A DNA stretch of 64,000 nucleotides from Euryodendron excelsum (GCA_033060915.1 CM065394.1:29338501-29402500), one strand, 5' to 3'; shown: positions 24,811 through 39,042, counted from the first letter of the stretch. A program made the numbers and translations. Notes: a model not told the origin generated them from the letters alone.

Positions 24811-26374
24811 TAGGCCTGTCAACAGATTGGGCCTGGTTTGAACCCGATCCGTTAAGACCCGGACACGTTATGTGAGACCCGATCCACTAATCCATTTATC
24901 CAGATCCGATTAGTTTCGGATCGGATATGATCAAACCCGATAGATCCGGTATAGACCCTATCCGATTAGTTAGTAATTTTTTGTTTTTATTTCCCATCGA
25001 TTAAGCACATATCGCTCACTTTCTCAGCACTAAATTTTCCTTCTCTATCTTCTCCCTGTTCTTGTTCCACAGCTTCTTCGAAACCTTAACAATGATAGTG
25101 AAACGATTCAATATGAGCTATCTATATGCTATCTCGAAGCAAACCCTGATAAAGCCCTAGCGCTAAGTTGATTTGGCCACTGTTCTTTAAAGAATTGAAA
25201 GAAGAAGAAGAAGGAGAAGGAGAAGAAGAGATCTGTTTGAAGCCCTAGTTCGAAGAAGAACAGATATGTTTGAAGCCCCAAGCCTTGGTTTGAAGATCCC
25301 ATTGGAAGCTCCTCAATCGAAGCCTCAGTTTGAAATCCCAATGTTTGAAACCCATTTTGTTGTTTTGTTCGAAGCCCTTATTTGAAGATATCGTTGGAAG
25401 CTCCTCGATCGAAGTCTCTCAATTCGAAATCCCTGTGTTTGAAACCCACTTTGTTCGAACTTTAAACCTGTTTGACAACCCTATTGTTTGACAAACTAGA
25501 GGCTTTGATTAGTTCTCTCTCCCCCTTTACATACATATATACATGTAGATATACACACTAGAAGAAATCAAAACCTAATTTCCTTTTTGTATACTGAAAA
25601 ATCAGGTACAAGGGAAAAAAGAATACCTAGTTTCCCATTTCTTAGTGTTTATTTACCATTGGTTATACAACTGGTGATTTGCCCAAGCGGTGTACTATTC
25701 TTGGGGTGCTGCTCTTGTGATTTGCATTGCTTTTGCATTGAGTAAACATGTAGATATACACACAAGAAGAAATCAAAACCTAATTTCCTTTTTGTATACT
25801 GAAAAAATCAGGTAAAAGGGAAAAAAAATACCTAGTTTCCCCTTTCTTAGTGTTTATTTAACATTGGTTATATATCTGGTGATTTGCCCAAGTGGTATAC
25901 TATTCTTGTGGTGCTGTTCTTGTGATTTGCATTGCTTTTGCATTGAGTAAACACTCACCTTCAGTTTTAGATGTATACTGGTGTATTAAAGCTGAAAAAT
26001 GTGATAAGAAAAGTATGATGCATTCGTAAAATTTGCGTTGAACTGTTGCATGGAATAAGAATTAAAAAATAATTTAGTCAGATTGCTTAAGTTCTTTTGG
26101 GAATGTTCACATGAATGCAAGTTTAAGGGGGAAAAAAAGAAAACACAGGCAGTGGAGAGTTGAAAACAAAACAAGGAAACTCATGTTTTTATCTTTCAAA
26201 AAATTTATAAAAAAAAAATTCAAAAAATAAAATCGACACACAAAACAGGTGCCCACTTATTCCAGATCAGATCTGAACAGTCTGTTCGGATCCGGATCGG
26301 ATCTGTCTTTATCAGATCGGATTGCATCTGGGTCTAGTCGGATCTGGACCAGACCCGGTTCATTGACAGGCTTA
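24811..26374. mobile_element. hAT-like non-autonomous transposon, 1.56 kb
   Basis: The left end is TAGGCCTGTCAACAG and the right end reads TAAGCCTGTCAATGAACC inward. The flanks are ATGAAACT (24803-24810) and CTGAAACT (26375-26382), an 8-bp duplication with one mismatch. Both end regions are dense in GGATCGGAT/ATCCGATC-type words. No transposase frame is seen. A tandem duplication of about 205 bp lies inside. Confidence 0.65.
25541..25953 (+). repeat. Direct tandem duplication, about 205 bp x 2
   Basis: Copy 1 starts at 25541 (ACATGTAGATATACACACTA) and copy 2 at 25746 (ACATGTAGATATACACACAA). The copies are nearly identical, with only a handful of substitutions and small indels, and both end in GCATTGAGTAAACA. 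It lies inside the hAT-like element. Confidence 0.85.
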
Positions 26375-26382
26375 CTGAAACT

Positions 26383-28898
26383 AACCATCAGGTTTACTTT
26401 CAGACTACCATTATCAGGAAATTCTGAGTGCGGATTTCTTGATTTCCATGTCGCATCAAGAAGTGTTTGTTTTGGGCATTCAAGCACGAATCAATAGATT
26501 CAAATCGTTTATCTTTTATCTTTTATCTCTTTACTTTTTTTCCCCTCTCTCTGTCCTACCTTCTTCCCTGCATCACCCACTCTCTTTGAGCATCCTCACA
26601 ATGAAAGAATAAAATTCATATCGCAGCATCTTAGTGATTAATCATTATTCATTCACCAAAATCAGAAATAAAGATTTTTATCTCAAACATGGCTTTCACA
26701 CTTAACTCTAGGACAAGTTTCCATAAGCTCCAAAGGGGGAAATTCAAGGCATGAGATTTTTCCTGCGGAGTTAAAATCCTTATAACTATATATGTCTTGA
26801 TTGGTAACCCAGATTAAAAAAACCCTCTTCAGAAGCACTGATTTTTATTTGACTATTACAGTTACATAATTCTATATACATTGTCAGCCACACGAATCAA
26901 ACGAAAAAAGAGGGGAAGGAACAGATATCAAATATCAATTATAAGCTTAATTGAGCTGGGAATCAAGTATAAAACACGAATCACAATTCCAACAAAGTTC
27001 CATTCTATGCAGAAAGTTGAAGAACAACAATTTACACTCTGGAAATACATAATACAAAGATGAATACACGTAATTGTAAAAACACATTGGTTATTATTCA
27101 TAGAAATCGAAGCAGTTGAAAAGAGATCTACCGTCTGCGTACCAGCAGTTGTCGAATCTGATGAAACAAGCTAGCTTCTCCCTTCGCGCGGGTCGTTTTT
27201 GCGTATGTGGACACCTATATATACGTCTACATAGAGAGAGAGAGGGAGGACGAAAATCGTGGCTATGGTCGTTTTCTGAAGAGACCCATTTGTATGTGAA
27301 ATAGTAGAGATAAAATTGTCTAGAATTTCCTTAAAAAATAGGACTCGCAATGATTTACAAGGTAATTACATTCTGTCATTTAAAATAGTTAACACGTAAT
27401 TCTTTTATAATTTAGATTTATATGTCAATTTTAACAGTTTAATAAATTGATAAAAATATTTGGAAAACTATTTATTTTAATGTAAAAAGTAAAATTATTT
27501 TTTGATATTCTATTTTAGAAGATAGAATAACAAAAATATCCATATAACAAAATTGTTTTAATTTTAACGATTTTATCTATTTAATAGTTAACTTCAATCT
27601 GTGTTCGGTTTTAAATTACATAAAAATTATGTGATTTTTACTCAAATCACAAATAATAAAGTGTAATTATTACATAGGCTATTATTGGCACATGCATAGC
27701 ATGTCCATTTATTACTGTTGGTATTTCAAATGACTAAAACAGTCATCTTCGTCACAAAAAATTACAACTGCCATGCTATTAATAAAAATTAAATTAAATT
27801 AAATAGAGAATTAGAAAACGTAAATTACTTTTTGGTATTATTTAAGTAATAACTATCTGAGACATTATAAAATAAAAGAAGATATTAGAGAATACACATG
27901 ACTGAAATAAAATATTGTGAACATATGCTGATATGCTTATGCTCTACATACATCTTGTTGTTTAGTAATTGCACTTTTTTTTTTTTATTGAAATTGTTAA
28001 TTATGAATTTATGTATTTGAATTTCAACTAGTGTAGCAAATTGCCACCAATTCTAAGATTAAGACAATAACTTTCACTTTTTATTGGTAACTTGACCAAT
28101 TATATTTTACTTATAAAAAAAAAAAAGAAACTGTATAGAATTGAAGTCATACAAAAGGGAAATGATCAGCCCTAATATTGCACATCTAATGCAACCAGTT
28201 AAGATCAAAATTTGTATATTATGGCACTTACATTATCTACGTGTAAAGAGTCATTAAAAAATGTACAAAAAGAAAACATATTTTTCTCAGTTAACGCTAA
28301 CTAAAACGAAATAATTGTTCATCATAATTTTTCTATTAACGTAATGTAAACAACTAAATTTATCAAACTCCACATGATTTTGTCAAGGCATTGACTCAAA
28401 TGGATCATACCGGCATAGTTCTTTGTTCCACCTTTCTTTCTTTTGTTTTTGTATTTTTTTTAAAGAAAATATTTTCATCTTTTTTTGTCAAAACCTCTCC
28501 ATCACAAAAAAAGAAAAGATAAAATATCTATGAATTAGTGCAGTGTGGATCATGTGGCATCTTAAGAACTCATGTCCAATAAAATCCTGGGTGTTCCTCT
28601 TAGCTCCACTTCTCTCCTATTTTCCTTATTGCCTGCGTCATGTTAACCTATTTCACATAATTTCCCACCAAAAAAAAAAGAAAAAAAAAGAAAAAGGACT
28701 TCAAAACACTTGCTAAATTTCCAGCAATACGTTTTCGAATCATTTTGCTGAACAGTTAAAACAGTAATTCCAGTGACCGATAAACTTCTCAGTAGAGGAT
28801 ATTTTGGTAGTTCACACCTGTACAACAAGTATAAATTTTCCTAACTCATTGCACTTCTATGAATCTAACACATATCTATATGCTAAACAAATAAACCA

Positions 28899-28900
<2 letters not shown>
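26383..28900. other. Gene-free spacer
   Basis: No gene is recognised. At 27207-27250 a TATATATA string is followed by a short GA tract, which resembles a plant promoter and leader, but no coding frame follows. The rest is AT-rich with A and T runs. Confidence 0.35.

Positions 28901-28901
<1 letters not shown>

Positions 28902-28934
<33 letters not shown>
28902..28934. repeat. (GA)n microsatellite
   Basis: About 16 GA units, ending 17 bases before the left LTR of the retrotransposon at 28952. Confidence 0.9.
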
Positions 28935-28942
<8 letters not shown>

Positions 28943-28951
28943 ATATGAAAC

Positions 28952-29380
28952 TGTAATTAATCATATACTCAACGCAAAAGCGGTAATTCGAAAATGTACT
29001 TTATTCGGATCAACTTGGATTTGAACTTGAGGATGCTTCACGTGCTTATTGTATAAACCTATTATATGCCTGCGGTAGGTGTTATTACAGAGGACGAACA
29101 ACACCACATATCCATAGCACAAGAGCCATTTTCAATGCTTTCTTGTATTACGCAGAGATGAAAAAGAAGAAGAAAAACGTTACTTCATTTGAACTTGGAT
29201 CAGTCTTTAACGTCGGATGCCTTGGGATTTATATAAACACATAATTGGTATATCTAAGGGTCACCAACTAATAGGCATGTCTATTCTTCTAACAGACATT
29301 TCTGTATCTATATTGGTGTAACTATTGGGTCGATCCACCATGGGCGTTCAATTTGGGTCTATGACCCTGCCCGATGTCCA
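28952..29380 (-). repeat. 3' LTR (left) of the old retrotransposon
   Basis: Starts TGTAATTAATCATA and ends CCCGATGTCCA. It aligns end to end with 36007-36434. Confidence 0.75.
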
Positions 29381-32300
29381 ACGTCTCCCACTCGCACAAG
29401 GGGGTAAGACAGTACTATCTCTTTCAATCATCCATAATACTATAACGTGAGTTCATATAGGTTAATGGGTTGTGCGACCGCAGAGCACACCTATAATTTG
29501 GGTGCTCTATCCTAGAAACTCGTTATTAGAGCCAGTATAGAGACATCAACCCTCAAAACCAAAAACAAGTAAGCAAACGGTGTCTCATGTACCCCAAATC
29601 CATCCAGATACACCGGTTCAAACATCTATAATCCCTCAAATAAGAGCATGCTTAAACCCTCGAAGCTTTCGCCAATATATTCATACTTTGTTGTAGTACA
29701 TAACAATGACATAAGTTGCATACAGTAAATATAATGCGGGATGCTCAAGATGATCTTCCCTCGTCCTCATGCCACTTAGATAAAAAGCTAACCGCTTTTC
29801 CAGTAATGTCTCAGAAGGCCGAATGAATCATGGCCATTGGTAACATGCCAAAGTAGCTGAGTATTAGTTCATTCACCTCATGACATATTCAAGGTCACAA
29901 AGAGTATTGTTAAAAAAATTAAGTCATGTAAAAATGATGGTCACATGACAATGACCAAAGGACTCACATAGTGAAGAAGCAGGCCTCCATTCCTTCACAC
30001 CTCCTTAGTTAGTCGTAAGCGCATGTAGTATGAGATATATGCTATGGCGAAGTATCTTGATTAACAAATGAGAGCATATGTCATACTCGTACACCGTATA
30101 GATTCTAGTTTAATCGCTGCACAAGCACTTAACCCGAGTTCTTCAAAAGCTCGCCAACCAAAGGGCAACAAATAAAGATCTTACATCTAACTCCAAAGCA
30201 AATATATAGGCATAATGGACATTGGGATATGACCGTTATCGACCTTCGCGTCAGGTTTCATCTTGTCTCCAAACAAGGTGACACTATAACTTATCGTGTC
30301 TCATCTTTGCTCGCTATATCAAGCACCAAAAACAACTATCTCAAAATGCTAGAGGCATGCTTACCAAAAGCGCTAAAGGCAATTGCTCGTGTGAGTGAGC
30401 CAATCATGCTTATCGACATACTATTGTGTGTGCTACTCCAAACACCACTGCATTCATAACCAAAATAAATGATGCATGGATGCACATCAATCAGATTACA
30501 TGCACAGTGGTCATAATATCCCAATCAAGTATATACAAATATAAGTGATCTACTGAAAAAATCAATTACTGTTTACACAGTTTTAGATTCTACATAAGAC
30601 GCTAATTAGTTCTCTAACGACTGATATAGGAAAGAACATTTAATTATGTGACTCATAGAATGTGATTCAGGATCACTATTATTGCATAATTATATAACTA
30701 ATGATCTCATAATTGTTGACTTACTTACTTATCACAATTGTCGCCCCATAGGTGCAATAATAAGATATCTTATATGCACTTTCTCAAGTTACCGCTCCCA
30801 CTAACACAACTGAGACCATGGAAAAATGCAAATATCTTTAGTAGAGTATATGCAGTCTATTTCGGATAACCCAATATCTCCAAACTGCATCCAATAAGCA
30901 TTGTACTTATCTATTTGCTCTTGGCTAGCCATAAAAAAATTTATAGAGCAAGTTTGACTGAGTACACACATAGTATACCCTGGTCCGAATAGCACACAAA
31001 TATGAAACATGTGTCGAGTACGCATTATAGCATACTTCAAGCTCCTAATTGTATAGGAGTGGAGAACTTAGGTCAAATACGCACCACAATATACTGTAGA
31101 TCATCAACTACTCAAGAACATAGAACACAAGCCAACTAAGTTCCACTACATCAGTGTCATTATGAGGGTCATACCAAGAAACAAGCTGTTAAACTGATAA
31201 GAGTGATAAATCTTTATCTTAGTAACTTATATTTGAGCATTGAGTTTACTTTATCCATTTCGGCTCGTCAACCCTTTGGTTGCGATAAATCAACTCTATC
31301 AATTCTAGCACACATTATATACAAGATATGTAAACATTTGATGCATATATTATAGTTTGTACTGACCATCGGTAGCCCAGGTCGAATGATAGCTTGATGA
31401 AGTCTAGAACACTACCGCTTGGATGATACATTAGACGATAACCAGATCATAGAAGTTCACACCATTTGTGCGCGTGATTTTTATTTACTTATTTTTGTGG
31501 GCATAAAGCAACACACATCCAAAAACACATGAAATAGAATTGTAGTCATTATGCCCATATGACAAAGTTATAAATCCTAATACACAATGACAACTAGAAC
31601 ACCTCCTAAGAGTATATGATTTCATGTAATGTAATCCTTTGCCAAAATGATCTATTTCGCCACAAGGCGAATGCATATTTGGCACCTTGTAATGACTTTG
31701 TAGTGACAAATAATTCTCCCACTTTGTGCATGAATGAAAGAACCCAAAGTGGCCTTACCAATCAAGCAACACTATGGGAGTTAACCAAATTCTTGACAAG
31801 GTTGAGCCTGACAAACTCTGATAATCATGCATAGCATCAATCCACTGTACAGGCAAGGAACAACAAAGTCTTATGGTATTACCTAAAACTCAATGTTATC
31901 TTGCAAAGCAATTAGGATGAGGTTCCAAAGAAATCACATGAACTATTCACTTATACTACCATGCAACTAAGGTTATTAACTCTAGAGAAACCCATTACAA
32001 TGAAACTAATTCACTAATAGTCAAGTTGCTGCCACTATTCTAGGAGGTTGAAGGACCTCTTCCTCATTCTCAGTTAGGCAACAAAACACACCTTTCATAG
32101 GTTCACCAAGCTCTCAAAAAAAAAAAAAAAAAAAAAAATGACTTAGGCAACATATGATACTATGCTTCCAGTATCCAAGGCCCAAATTCCCAAACAATAA
32201 GAGAAGAAAGGTGTTAAAGATCCAACAGACGCAAATTACCTAAATAGGTTCTATACCAATCCATAACTCAACTAGAGTGAAAGGAACTTGAATAAAGAGC

Positions 32301-35300
32301 ATATGGTTAAGAGTCCAACCAATAAGCAAAGATGCCTCTCCCCTATAAGAGACTTTAAAAACATCTTACTAAACCATGGAGACAATGACTAATCCATTAA
32401 CTTCGTTGCACCATTTAGCAATGAAGAGTTATAAACAACCAACTGTCTAAAGTTTTCTTAACGTAATCATAGAGCCTTGCAAGTCGCTCAAACAGAACTT
32501 ACATCCGTACATAGTCATTAGAGCCTTAATGCTCTTATCTAAATGACCCTTAACCACATTTTGCAACATCTAAAGCAATGAATGCTTCTGACATGTGGAA
32601 GATCATAAATTTGGGATGGGATCCCAATAATAGCTAGACCAAGATGTATAATGTCATCAATATATATGATAAAACAAGAGGCGATCAGTGTTGCTCTCGT
32701 GTTGACAGAGTCAAAACAGACCCAAGTGGACCAATTGGTAAGAATACAAATGTTTTGAATGTTCAATATAACATAATCTCACATATAGTCTCACAAAAAA
32801 AAAAAAAAAAAAATACTCATCCTCCTATAGATGAGTGAGTGAGATACAGTAATAATGTGAGATACCATTGGTGCCCAAAACTCCAAATATCCTATTATTC
32901 AAATGAGAGTTAGCAGCGTTTGAACTGAGAATAAGTTTTACCAAAAAAAGTTATGGAGATACCAAGTGTGCCCCTTTTCACATATCTAGCTCGTTAGTGT
33001 AGACCAAAGACACATACATGCTAGAAAATTCTCCATGTGTGTTAAAACTTTTAGTGACGATACGTTGCTTAGTAATCTATCTTCTCACGTTCTAGTTAGT
33101 AGTGTAGTTCTACCATCTACAAAAAAGGAAAGAATAAACAACAGACACATGACAACTCTCATAATAAACCATGCGAAAAACTAAGTTTGAGTGTATTAAC
33201 TTCGACTCGGTGTCGTCATTAGCAAAGTATCCTCAATTTTTCTTAGTAAACAACTACCTTAGTCTCAAGTTTTCCACCACTATGCAAGCAGTTGCATGCG
33301 CTTGGTGGTCGTTGCCTTTGCAACAGTGAGCCTAACGTCAACAATCAACTAGGGAAACACTTACTAGTCTTATGCATTTGACACCAATGCCTTAGAGCAC
33401 TAGACTTCAGTCAACTAAGTAGTGTTAGAAAAATCTGCAGCCCCTAGGCACTCATCATTAAACAATAAATTTGATTGTGCGACCTCTCGGTGCACTCTGA
33501 GCAACGTCATTCGGAATATACACTAAAAATATTATCATTGGATTTAGTAGTCTGTAAGAGCTTATCCAGTACTTGTTAAGACGTGCAATCAACAAATTTA
33601 CTGTTGCAACATGCTTGACTATAATTTGATCATAAACTCACATTATTTGTTGACAAGACACTGAATGTTGATACATCCCATGATGTAGCTATCTCTAACA
33701 AGTGTCAAACAACGGTCAACCCTCGTAGTTTAGTCACCAAAAGATCAAATCAAAAAATCATTTCCCTGTGATTCCTTTACAGCGGTTTAGCACTAGTTTG
33801 CTAATTAGAACATTTGTGTATGCAGCTTCATCATAACACGTACAATAATCTTTCTTGCGCCAATAACAATAGGCAGCAAGATCAAACCAATGTTATGTTA
33901 TCATGCTAAGACACATATAATTTTGGTATATAGTCCTCTAGACTTGCTCATCAAAACAGTGAAGATAAAACTATCAATTATTACTATTCATGACTCTACT
34001 CATTTAAGTCACAACACATTTTACATCCATGTGAGAGATCATCTTAAAATGCATAAAGGGATATTAGCATAGCAAATGATTTTGCAGCATAAATCTAAAT
34101 TAAATAATAAAAATTTTCACAAGTTGCGAGATTGAAAGTTTGCTATGCTTGCAATTATCTCCCGCGCTACAGATGATTATCGTTAAAATTTGATTCAATT
34201 TGTGCGCAAAATTTAGGTTTTTCGGGAGTAAAATTATATGTTTCTCTTCTATTGATAAAACCTCCTATTAAATTTAACAACCTAGGTTTTAGAAGTGAAA
34301 TATAAATATTTTGCTCGATCAACAAACTTCCCACTAAGTACAGCATCTCCAGACCTGCTAACAACTTTAAATTTCATTCTATAGCATTTATAAAACTAAA
34401 CAAGAAAATGCAAACTATGGAATTATGCACAAGGTCTAGTCACAGAAAATAATGCCATACTATATGAAATAAATGCAACTGAAATAATGAATACACTAAA
34501 AAAAAGGTTTGCATAACAGAATTTCAGTATGCTATTAAAGCAATATGCATTTTATTTTCAGTTCTAGAATTTAAACAAAATAAACTAAGAAAAAATTAAC
34601 ATTAGAATGCTTTTTTTTTTTCCGAATGATCACACCCAATGCACCAGATTGCATAACATAGTCAGGGAAAAATAAAAGTAATGGCATCACATGGGAGCCA
34701 TATAACCCACAAGTGCAACCAAATGCACGTGTTTGGCGCATTACTCGCACGGTATCACGGCCTTTCACATGCGGCTTGATCAAAACAACTTTAGCATGGT
34801 CAGTGGCTCTATTATCTGGCTTTTCCAGCCGGCTTCATCCTACGGCTGCACAGACCTGGCAAGAGTGCATTGTGGTGCCCCCGCCCATGACTCTGTGTGG
34901 GTCCCATACCCCACTGTTCCCCGCCACATTTTCTGACCTTTTTGTTGGTGACCAAAGAACGATTAGTCTGAACGACTAGTTACTGCAAAAAAAAAAAAAA
35001 AAATGCAGTATATACAACTGAATGGGTTTCAGAGCATGTGGGGTCTATGTAATGGCGTATTATGTGGGACACGCGCCACCTGTTGCGACCGCAGTTCATA
35101 AAGCAACATTGTTCATCTTCGAGTATCCTCAAACCGACAATTTTCAGGCCAAATTTCGGATGCACATATTTCTCAATTCGGAGATGCAAAAATTACAAAT
35201 AAAATATTAATAAAAAGCTTATCGAAAATCGAATACAACGATATAAAAAACATAGACTGAAATTTAACGTTGGTGAGAAAATAAATTTGAGCAAGTTTCG

Positions 35301-35504
35301 GCTTTACGAATTAGGTTTGCAAATTTCTCTTAAACTCTTTAAGTCCAAATAATCTAAAACTTTTCAGAATTATTCACTTCGGTAAGGGCTACAACATAGT
35401 TAAATTTCAGAGCCTTTGGTGTTTGTTTGGCCAAGATGCCATTAACACCTGTTCAAAGGTTTTCATGAAAGCAAGAAAATCTGAAACTCATTACACAATC
35501 AATG

Positions 35505-35923
35505 ATATCTTTTATTCCCTCAGTGGGGTGAGAGGTATTCGGTAGGGGAATGGTATTTTCTTATTCCAGCTGGTGTGGGTCTGGTGCCTTGTTCTCCTGT
35601 TGTTGACTCTGCTTTTCTTCTTGGCGCGCTGTGTGCAGTTGGTTGAATTCTCCTCAGCTAGCTTGTGTATTGAGATGCTAGTGTAGTGTTTTAGGTGCTT
35701 GTTGTTTTGGTTTATGTTTATGGTGTGGATATAGCTGGTTGCTGTTCTTGTTAGTAACTCGTCATCCTATCCCATATCGTTTGTATATCTTTGGCTCTAT
35801 TTTAATTTAATCTTTGGTTGCTGTTCTTCTTAGTAACTCGTCATCCTATCCCATATTGGTATATCTTTGGCTCTATTTTAATTTAATCCTTTTGCCTTTG
35901 TCAAAAAAAAAAAAAAAAAAAAA
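35505..35923 (+). mobile_element. 5'-truncated LINE-type fragment with poly(A)
   Basis: GT-rich sequence unlike its surroundings ends in a poly(A) run of about 21 bases (35903-35923). Just before it, a unit of about 70-76 bp is repeated in tandem (TAACTCGTCATCCTATCCCA occurs twice). A poly(A) tail on a foreign block inside the old LTR element indicates retroposition. A related 3' end (TTTTGCTTATGTC followed by A's) occurs at about 37410-37430. Confidence 0.5.
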
Positions 35924-36006
35924 CAGAACAGTATAATTCTAATGCATAAAACACATCTATAACAATACCATATGCACGAAAACATCCTTACATGGCTCTG
36001 ACACCA

Positions 36007-36434
36007 TGTAAGAAATCATAAACTCAATGCGAAAGCGGTAATCCAAAAACGTATCTTATTCGGATCAATCCGAATTTGAACCTGAGGATGTTTCACATGC
36101 TTATTGCATAAACTGTTACATGTTTGCGGTGTGTGTTATTACGGAGTACGGACAATACCACATATCCACGGCACAAGAGCTATCTCCAACGTGTTCTTGT
36201 ATTATGCAGAGATGAGAAAAAAGGAGAAGAATGTTACTTCATTCAGACTTGGATCAACCTTTAACATCAGATGTCTTGGGGTTTATATAAACATCCAATA
36301 GATACATCTAAAGGTCACCAACCAATATGCATATCTCTTATTTTAACGTACATGTCCGTACTCATATTGGTGTAGTTACCGGGTCAACCCAACATAGGCT
36401 TCCGATTTGGATCCATGACACGACCTGATGTCCA
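36007..36434 (-). repeat. 5' LTR (right) of the old retrotransposon
   Basis: Starts TGTAAGAAATCATAAAC and ends CCTGATGTCCA, the same TG...CA limits as the left copy. The tRNA primer site abuts its inner edge. Confidence 0.78.
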
Positions 36435-39039
36435 ATAGAAACCTTCCTATAAGCTAAAATAAATTTTTTGTTTTTGTTGTCATGGTGAATTTGCTTGTAA
36501 GGCTTCTCAAGCACATAATGGAGTTGCATTCAGGCCTTGCAAAGCGGTAGCCTGTGGCAGCACCCATTCTGTTTGCTGTAGGAGCAGCTTTACAAACTAA
36601 ATGCCATTGATCTTCCATTGCCACAAGGCTAAAGGATCTGATGGATGAGTTTCTATGGCAGTCATTTCGTTGCATGCAAAAGCAGTCTCAAAATATATAA
36701 AAAAGGAAGATGAAATCAGCTGAATAGCACATAATGGTTGTAGAGAAGAGAGCCTGATTTCAAGGAAACCAACCTGAAAGGCAATGTTTTTCATCGGGCA
36801 GGTGGTGGCACACTTTTGGGTGCGAGTTAAGAGAATCCATCTGACATATTAATGTATATCCAAATTGAGAAGACCAGCTTTCAGCTTTCACTTTCAGGCA
36901 GTGTTTTTTTTTTTTTTTGGGTTTCGGTGGTGAGAGGTGTGCTGGCAAGTTTGTGCATACCTATACTAATTCTCTTTTTGGTCTAGTTAAAGGTAGACCA
37001 TCTGCGTCAAGACGAAAGTATTCACAAGGGTTTAATCTTTTGCATTCAACCATTGTACTTGACAAGAATCAAACTCTCTCATATATTGAAAATGTTAATT
37101 TCATGCTTAGGGAAAAAAATGAAAATATAGAAAGTTTTTATTGAAGTGAAAGTTATTTTGATGGGCACTTTCTTTAAATTGATATGTCCCGTGGTCATCA
37201 TTTTTGTACGTAACTTTTGTATATGTATTTTTTTCTTTTTGGGTCGAGTTACTCATCTCTAAAACAAATACAAGGCTATCCATACTTTATTGTTCAAATT
37301 TGTTGAAACAGTGGAGAAAGAATATTGTTCATGCTTTAAGGTAATGTCTTTAGCTTCTGATCCTATCCCTTGACCTAATTTTTTATGTTTTATCAATAAT
37401 ATACTCTTTTGCTTATGTCAAAAAGAATATTACTCATAAAATGCGTAGTTGACATTCAAATCTTGAGGTGGATGCATAGTATAACAACAAAAACACAAAA
37501 TTAGAAGTGAATGACTCATGAAATAGTAGGGGTGGCATTTAAACAACACAAAATAAGAAAAAAAATCACCAAACATTGTTATGACCATGCACAACAAAGA
37601 TCAATTACTGTAACTGTAAGGAAATGTATCACTATTAATATTAATCATGTAATAATAGGAAACCAAAGAGACTAAAATTAACATATGCTGAGATAATAAA
37701 GGTAATAAATGAGGATAAAATAGCCTGTGTTCGCAAACCCACATCCCCCAGTCAAGTGGGAGTGACATGTCATACATAGAGGAATGGAACTCTACATAGC
37801 ACAATGCCTTTTGAAGCCGTGCGAGCTCAAGCCCAAAGCTAACAATATTGTGTTGGGTGAATCTTGGACCTCACAAAATGGTAGTAAGGCCAAACGGTGC
37901 TCACTGCATAGATTACGCACAAGCGCAGATTTTTCACGTTAATATTTTAAAAAATTTATGGAGCCGACTTCAAACAACTAGGATAAAGGTTTCATTTTTT
38001 TTTTTGTTTTGTTTATATACATATATGTAAATATATGTATATGTTTGACTTGGTAGTCGAGAAAAAAAAAATCTACCAGAGTACACAAGATTTCTCCGTG
38101 CAGCAGCCGACTGCCGACTGCTATGTATTACGTACCGTATAAATGCTGAAGGCACTGCCAAAGGCCCAAAGCTTGGTGAAGTTTATGACCAAGAGGGAGG
38201 TTGCTGAGAGGAGTTGAATATCCTCTTTAAATTTCTTTCTGACATTTGTCACCGGTTCAAAAATGAGTGTAATATAGAAACAAGTTACAGAAATTACCTT
38301 AATTCTTTGTAAGTTTAATACAAATAGTCAAGATTAAGGAATGGGTGATTCTTATGACAGAAAAGCCATTGCTGATCAATAGCCCACTAGACCCAAGTTG
38401 GTCAAAAGATTGCCAAAAAATTGAGTCGTAGCTACAACTTCCATTGAAAGCAGTGACCCAAAAATTTTCCAAAAATTTCTCATAAGTGGATCAAGAAGGA
38501 AAATTTCTTTTTAGTGTCCCCATTATACTAACTACCAACTACCAACTACTACTACTAAAATTGGAGCTTTATAGTTGGAGACTTATCAAATATAAAAATC
38601 ACAACAAATATAGTATCTAAATATATATGCCCCACTTTCTTACTTAATTTTTTTCCTAGACTAAAGGGGCAAGAAAAATTACTTAAGAGTTAGGAGAAGA
38701 AAGGTAAAATTACTTAGGTTTTGGAGGCGCAAGATAACTATTTTATTGTGAATATCCAAAAGTACGTAGAGTATAACAAAAATTTTTAAAACTTTTGGGG
38801 GGTCACTGCACCTATTTTATTATAACTATTAAAAAATATATAAGGTCTAAGGTAATTTTTTAATACTGAAGGGAGGCGGTGGCCCGTCAGCCCCTTGTAT
38901 GTTCACCGGTGATTGAAAGGACCTCCATCCCAAAATACACAAGGAAATCGATCAAAGTGCAATATTAGTTGAAAAGAGAACCCTTTTTTTTTTTAGTTTT
39001 ATTTTTTTTCTCTCTTGGAGATAATAGTTGGTTGCTTGG
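36435..39039. other. Gene-free spacer with transposon relics
   Basis: A minus-strand frame at 36454-36675 has codon use that could be coding (the product includes NRMGAATGYRFARPEC), but I recognise no family and it stops quickly. Near 38640-38925 a relic ends GTTCACCGGTGATT after GCCCGTCAGCCCCTTG, resembling the right end of the hAT-like element at 15438. Confidence 0.35.
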
Positions 39040-39042
39040 CAT

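Larger units (their letters stand above)
28952..36434 (-). mobile_element. Old LTR retrotransposon, about 7.5 kb, no intact genes
   Basis: Two direct repeats of about 429 bp bound a 6.6-kb interior. Directly left of the right repeat, GGCTCTGACACCA (35994-36006) is the complement of a primer site for initiator methionine tRNA (TGGTGTCAGAGCC), so the element reads on the minus strand and the right repeat is its 5' LTR. A purine tract, AGTGGGAGA on the minus strand, lies next to the left LTR. The LTRs differ at roughly a fifth of positions by eye, so the insertion is old. The interior has no long frame. A short minus-strand frame near 32650 contains YIDD, and one near 31000 contains MKYAIMRTR, both only faintly like reverse transcriptase/RNase H. 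The superfamily is not assigned. The target duplication is unclear (GAAAC on the left, ATAGAAAC on the right). Confidence 0.75.

Noticed and set aside
32539..32766. Minus-strand frame with YIDD inside the old LTR element
   Set aside because: A four-residue match without the neighbouring reverse transcriptase motifs; mentioned as a faint trace but not called as a domain.
36454..36675. Possible exon with NRMGAATGYRFARPEC
   Set aside because: No recognised family, quick stops and no consistent splice partners; left as spacer.
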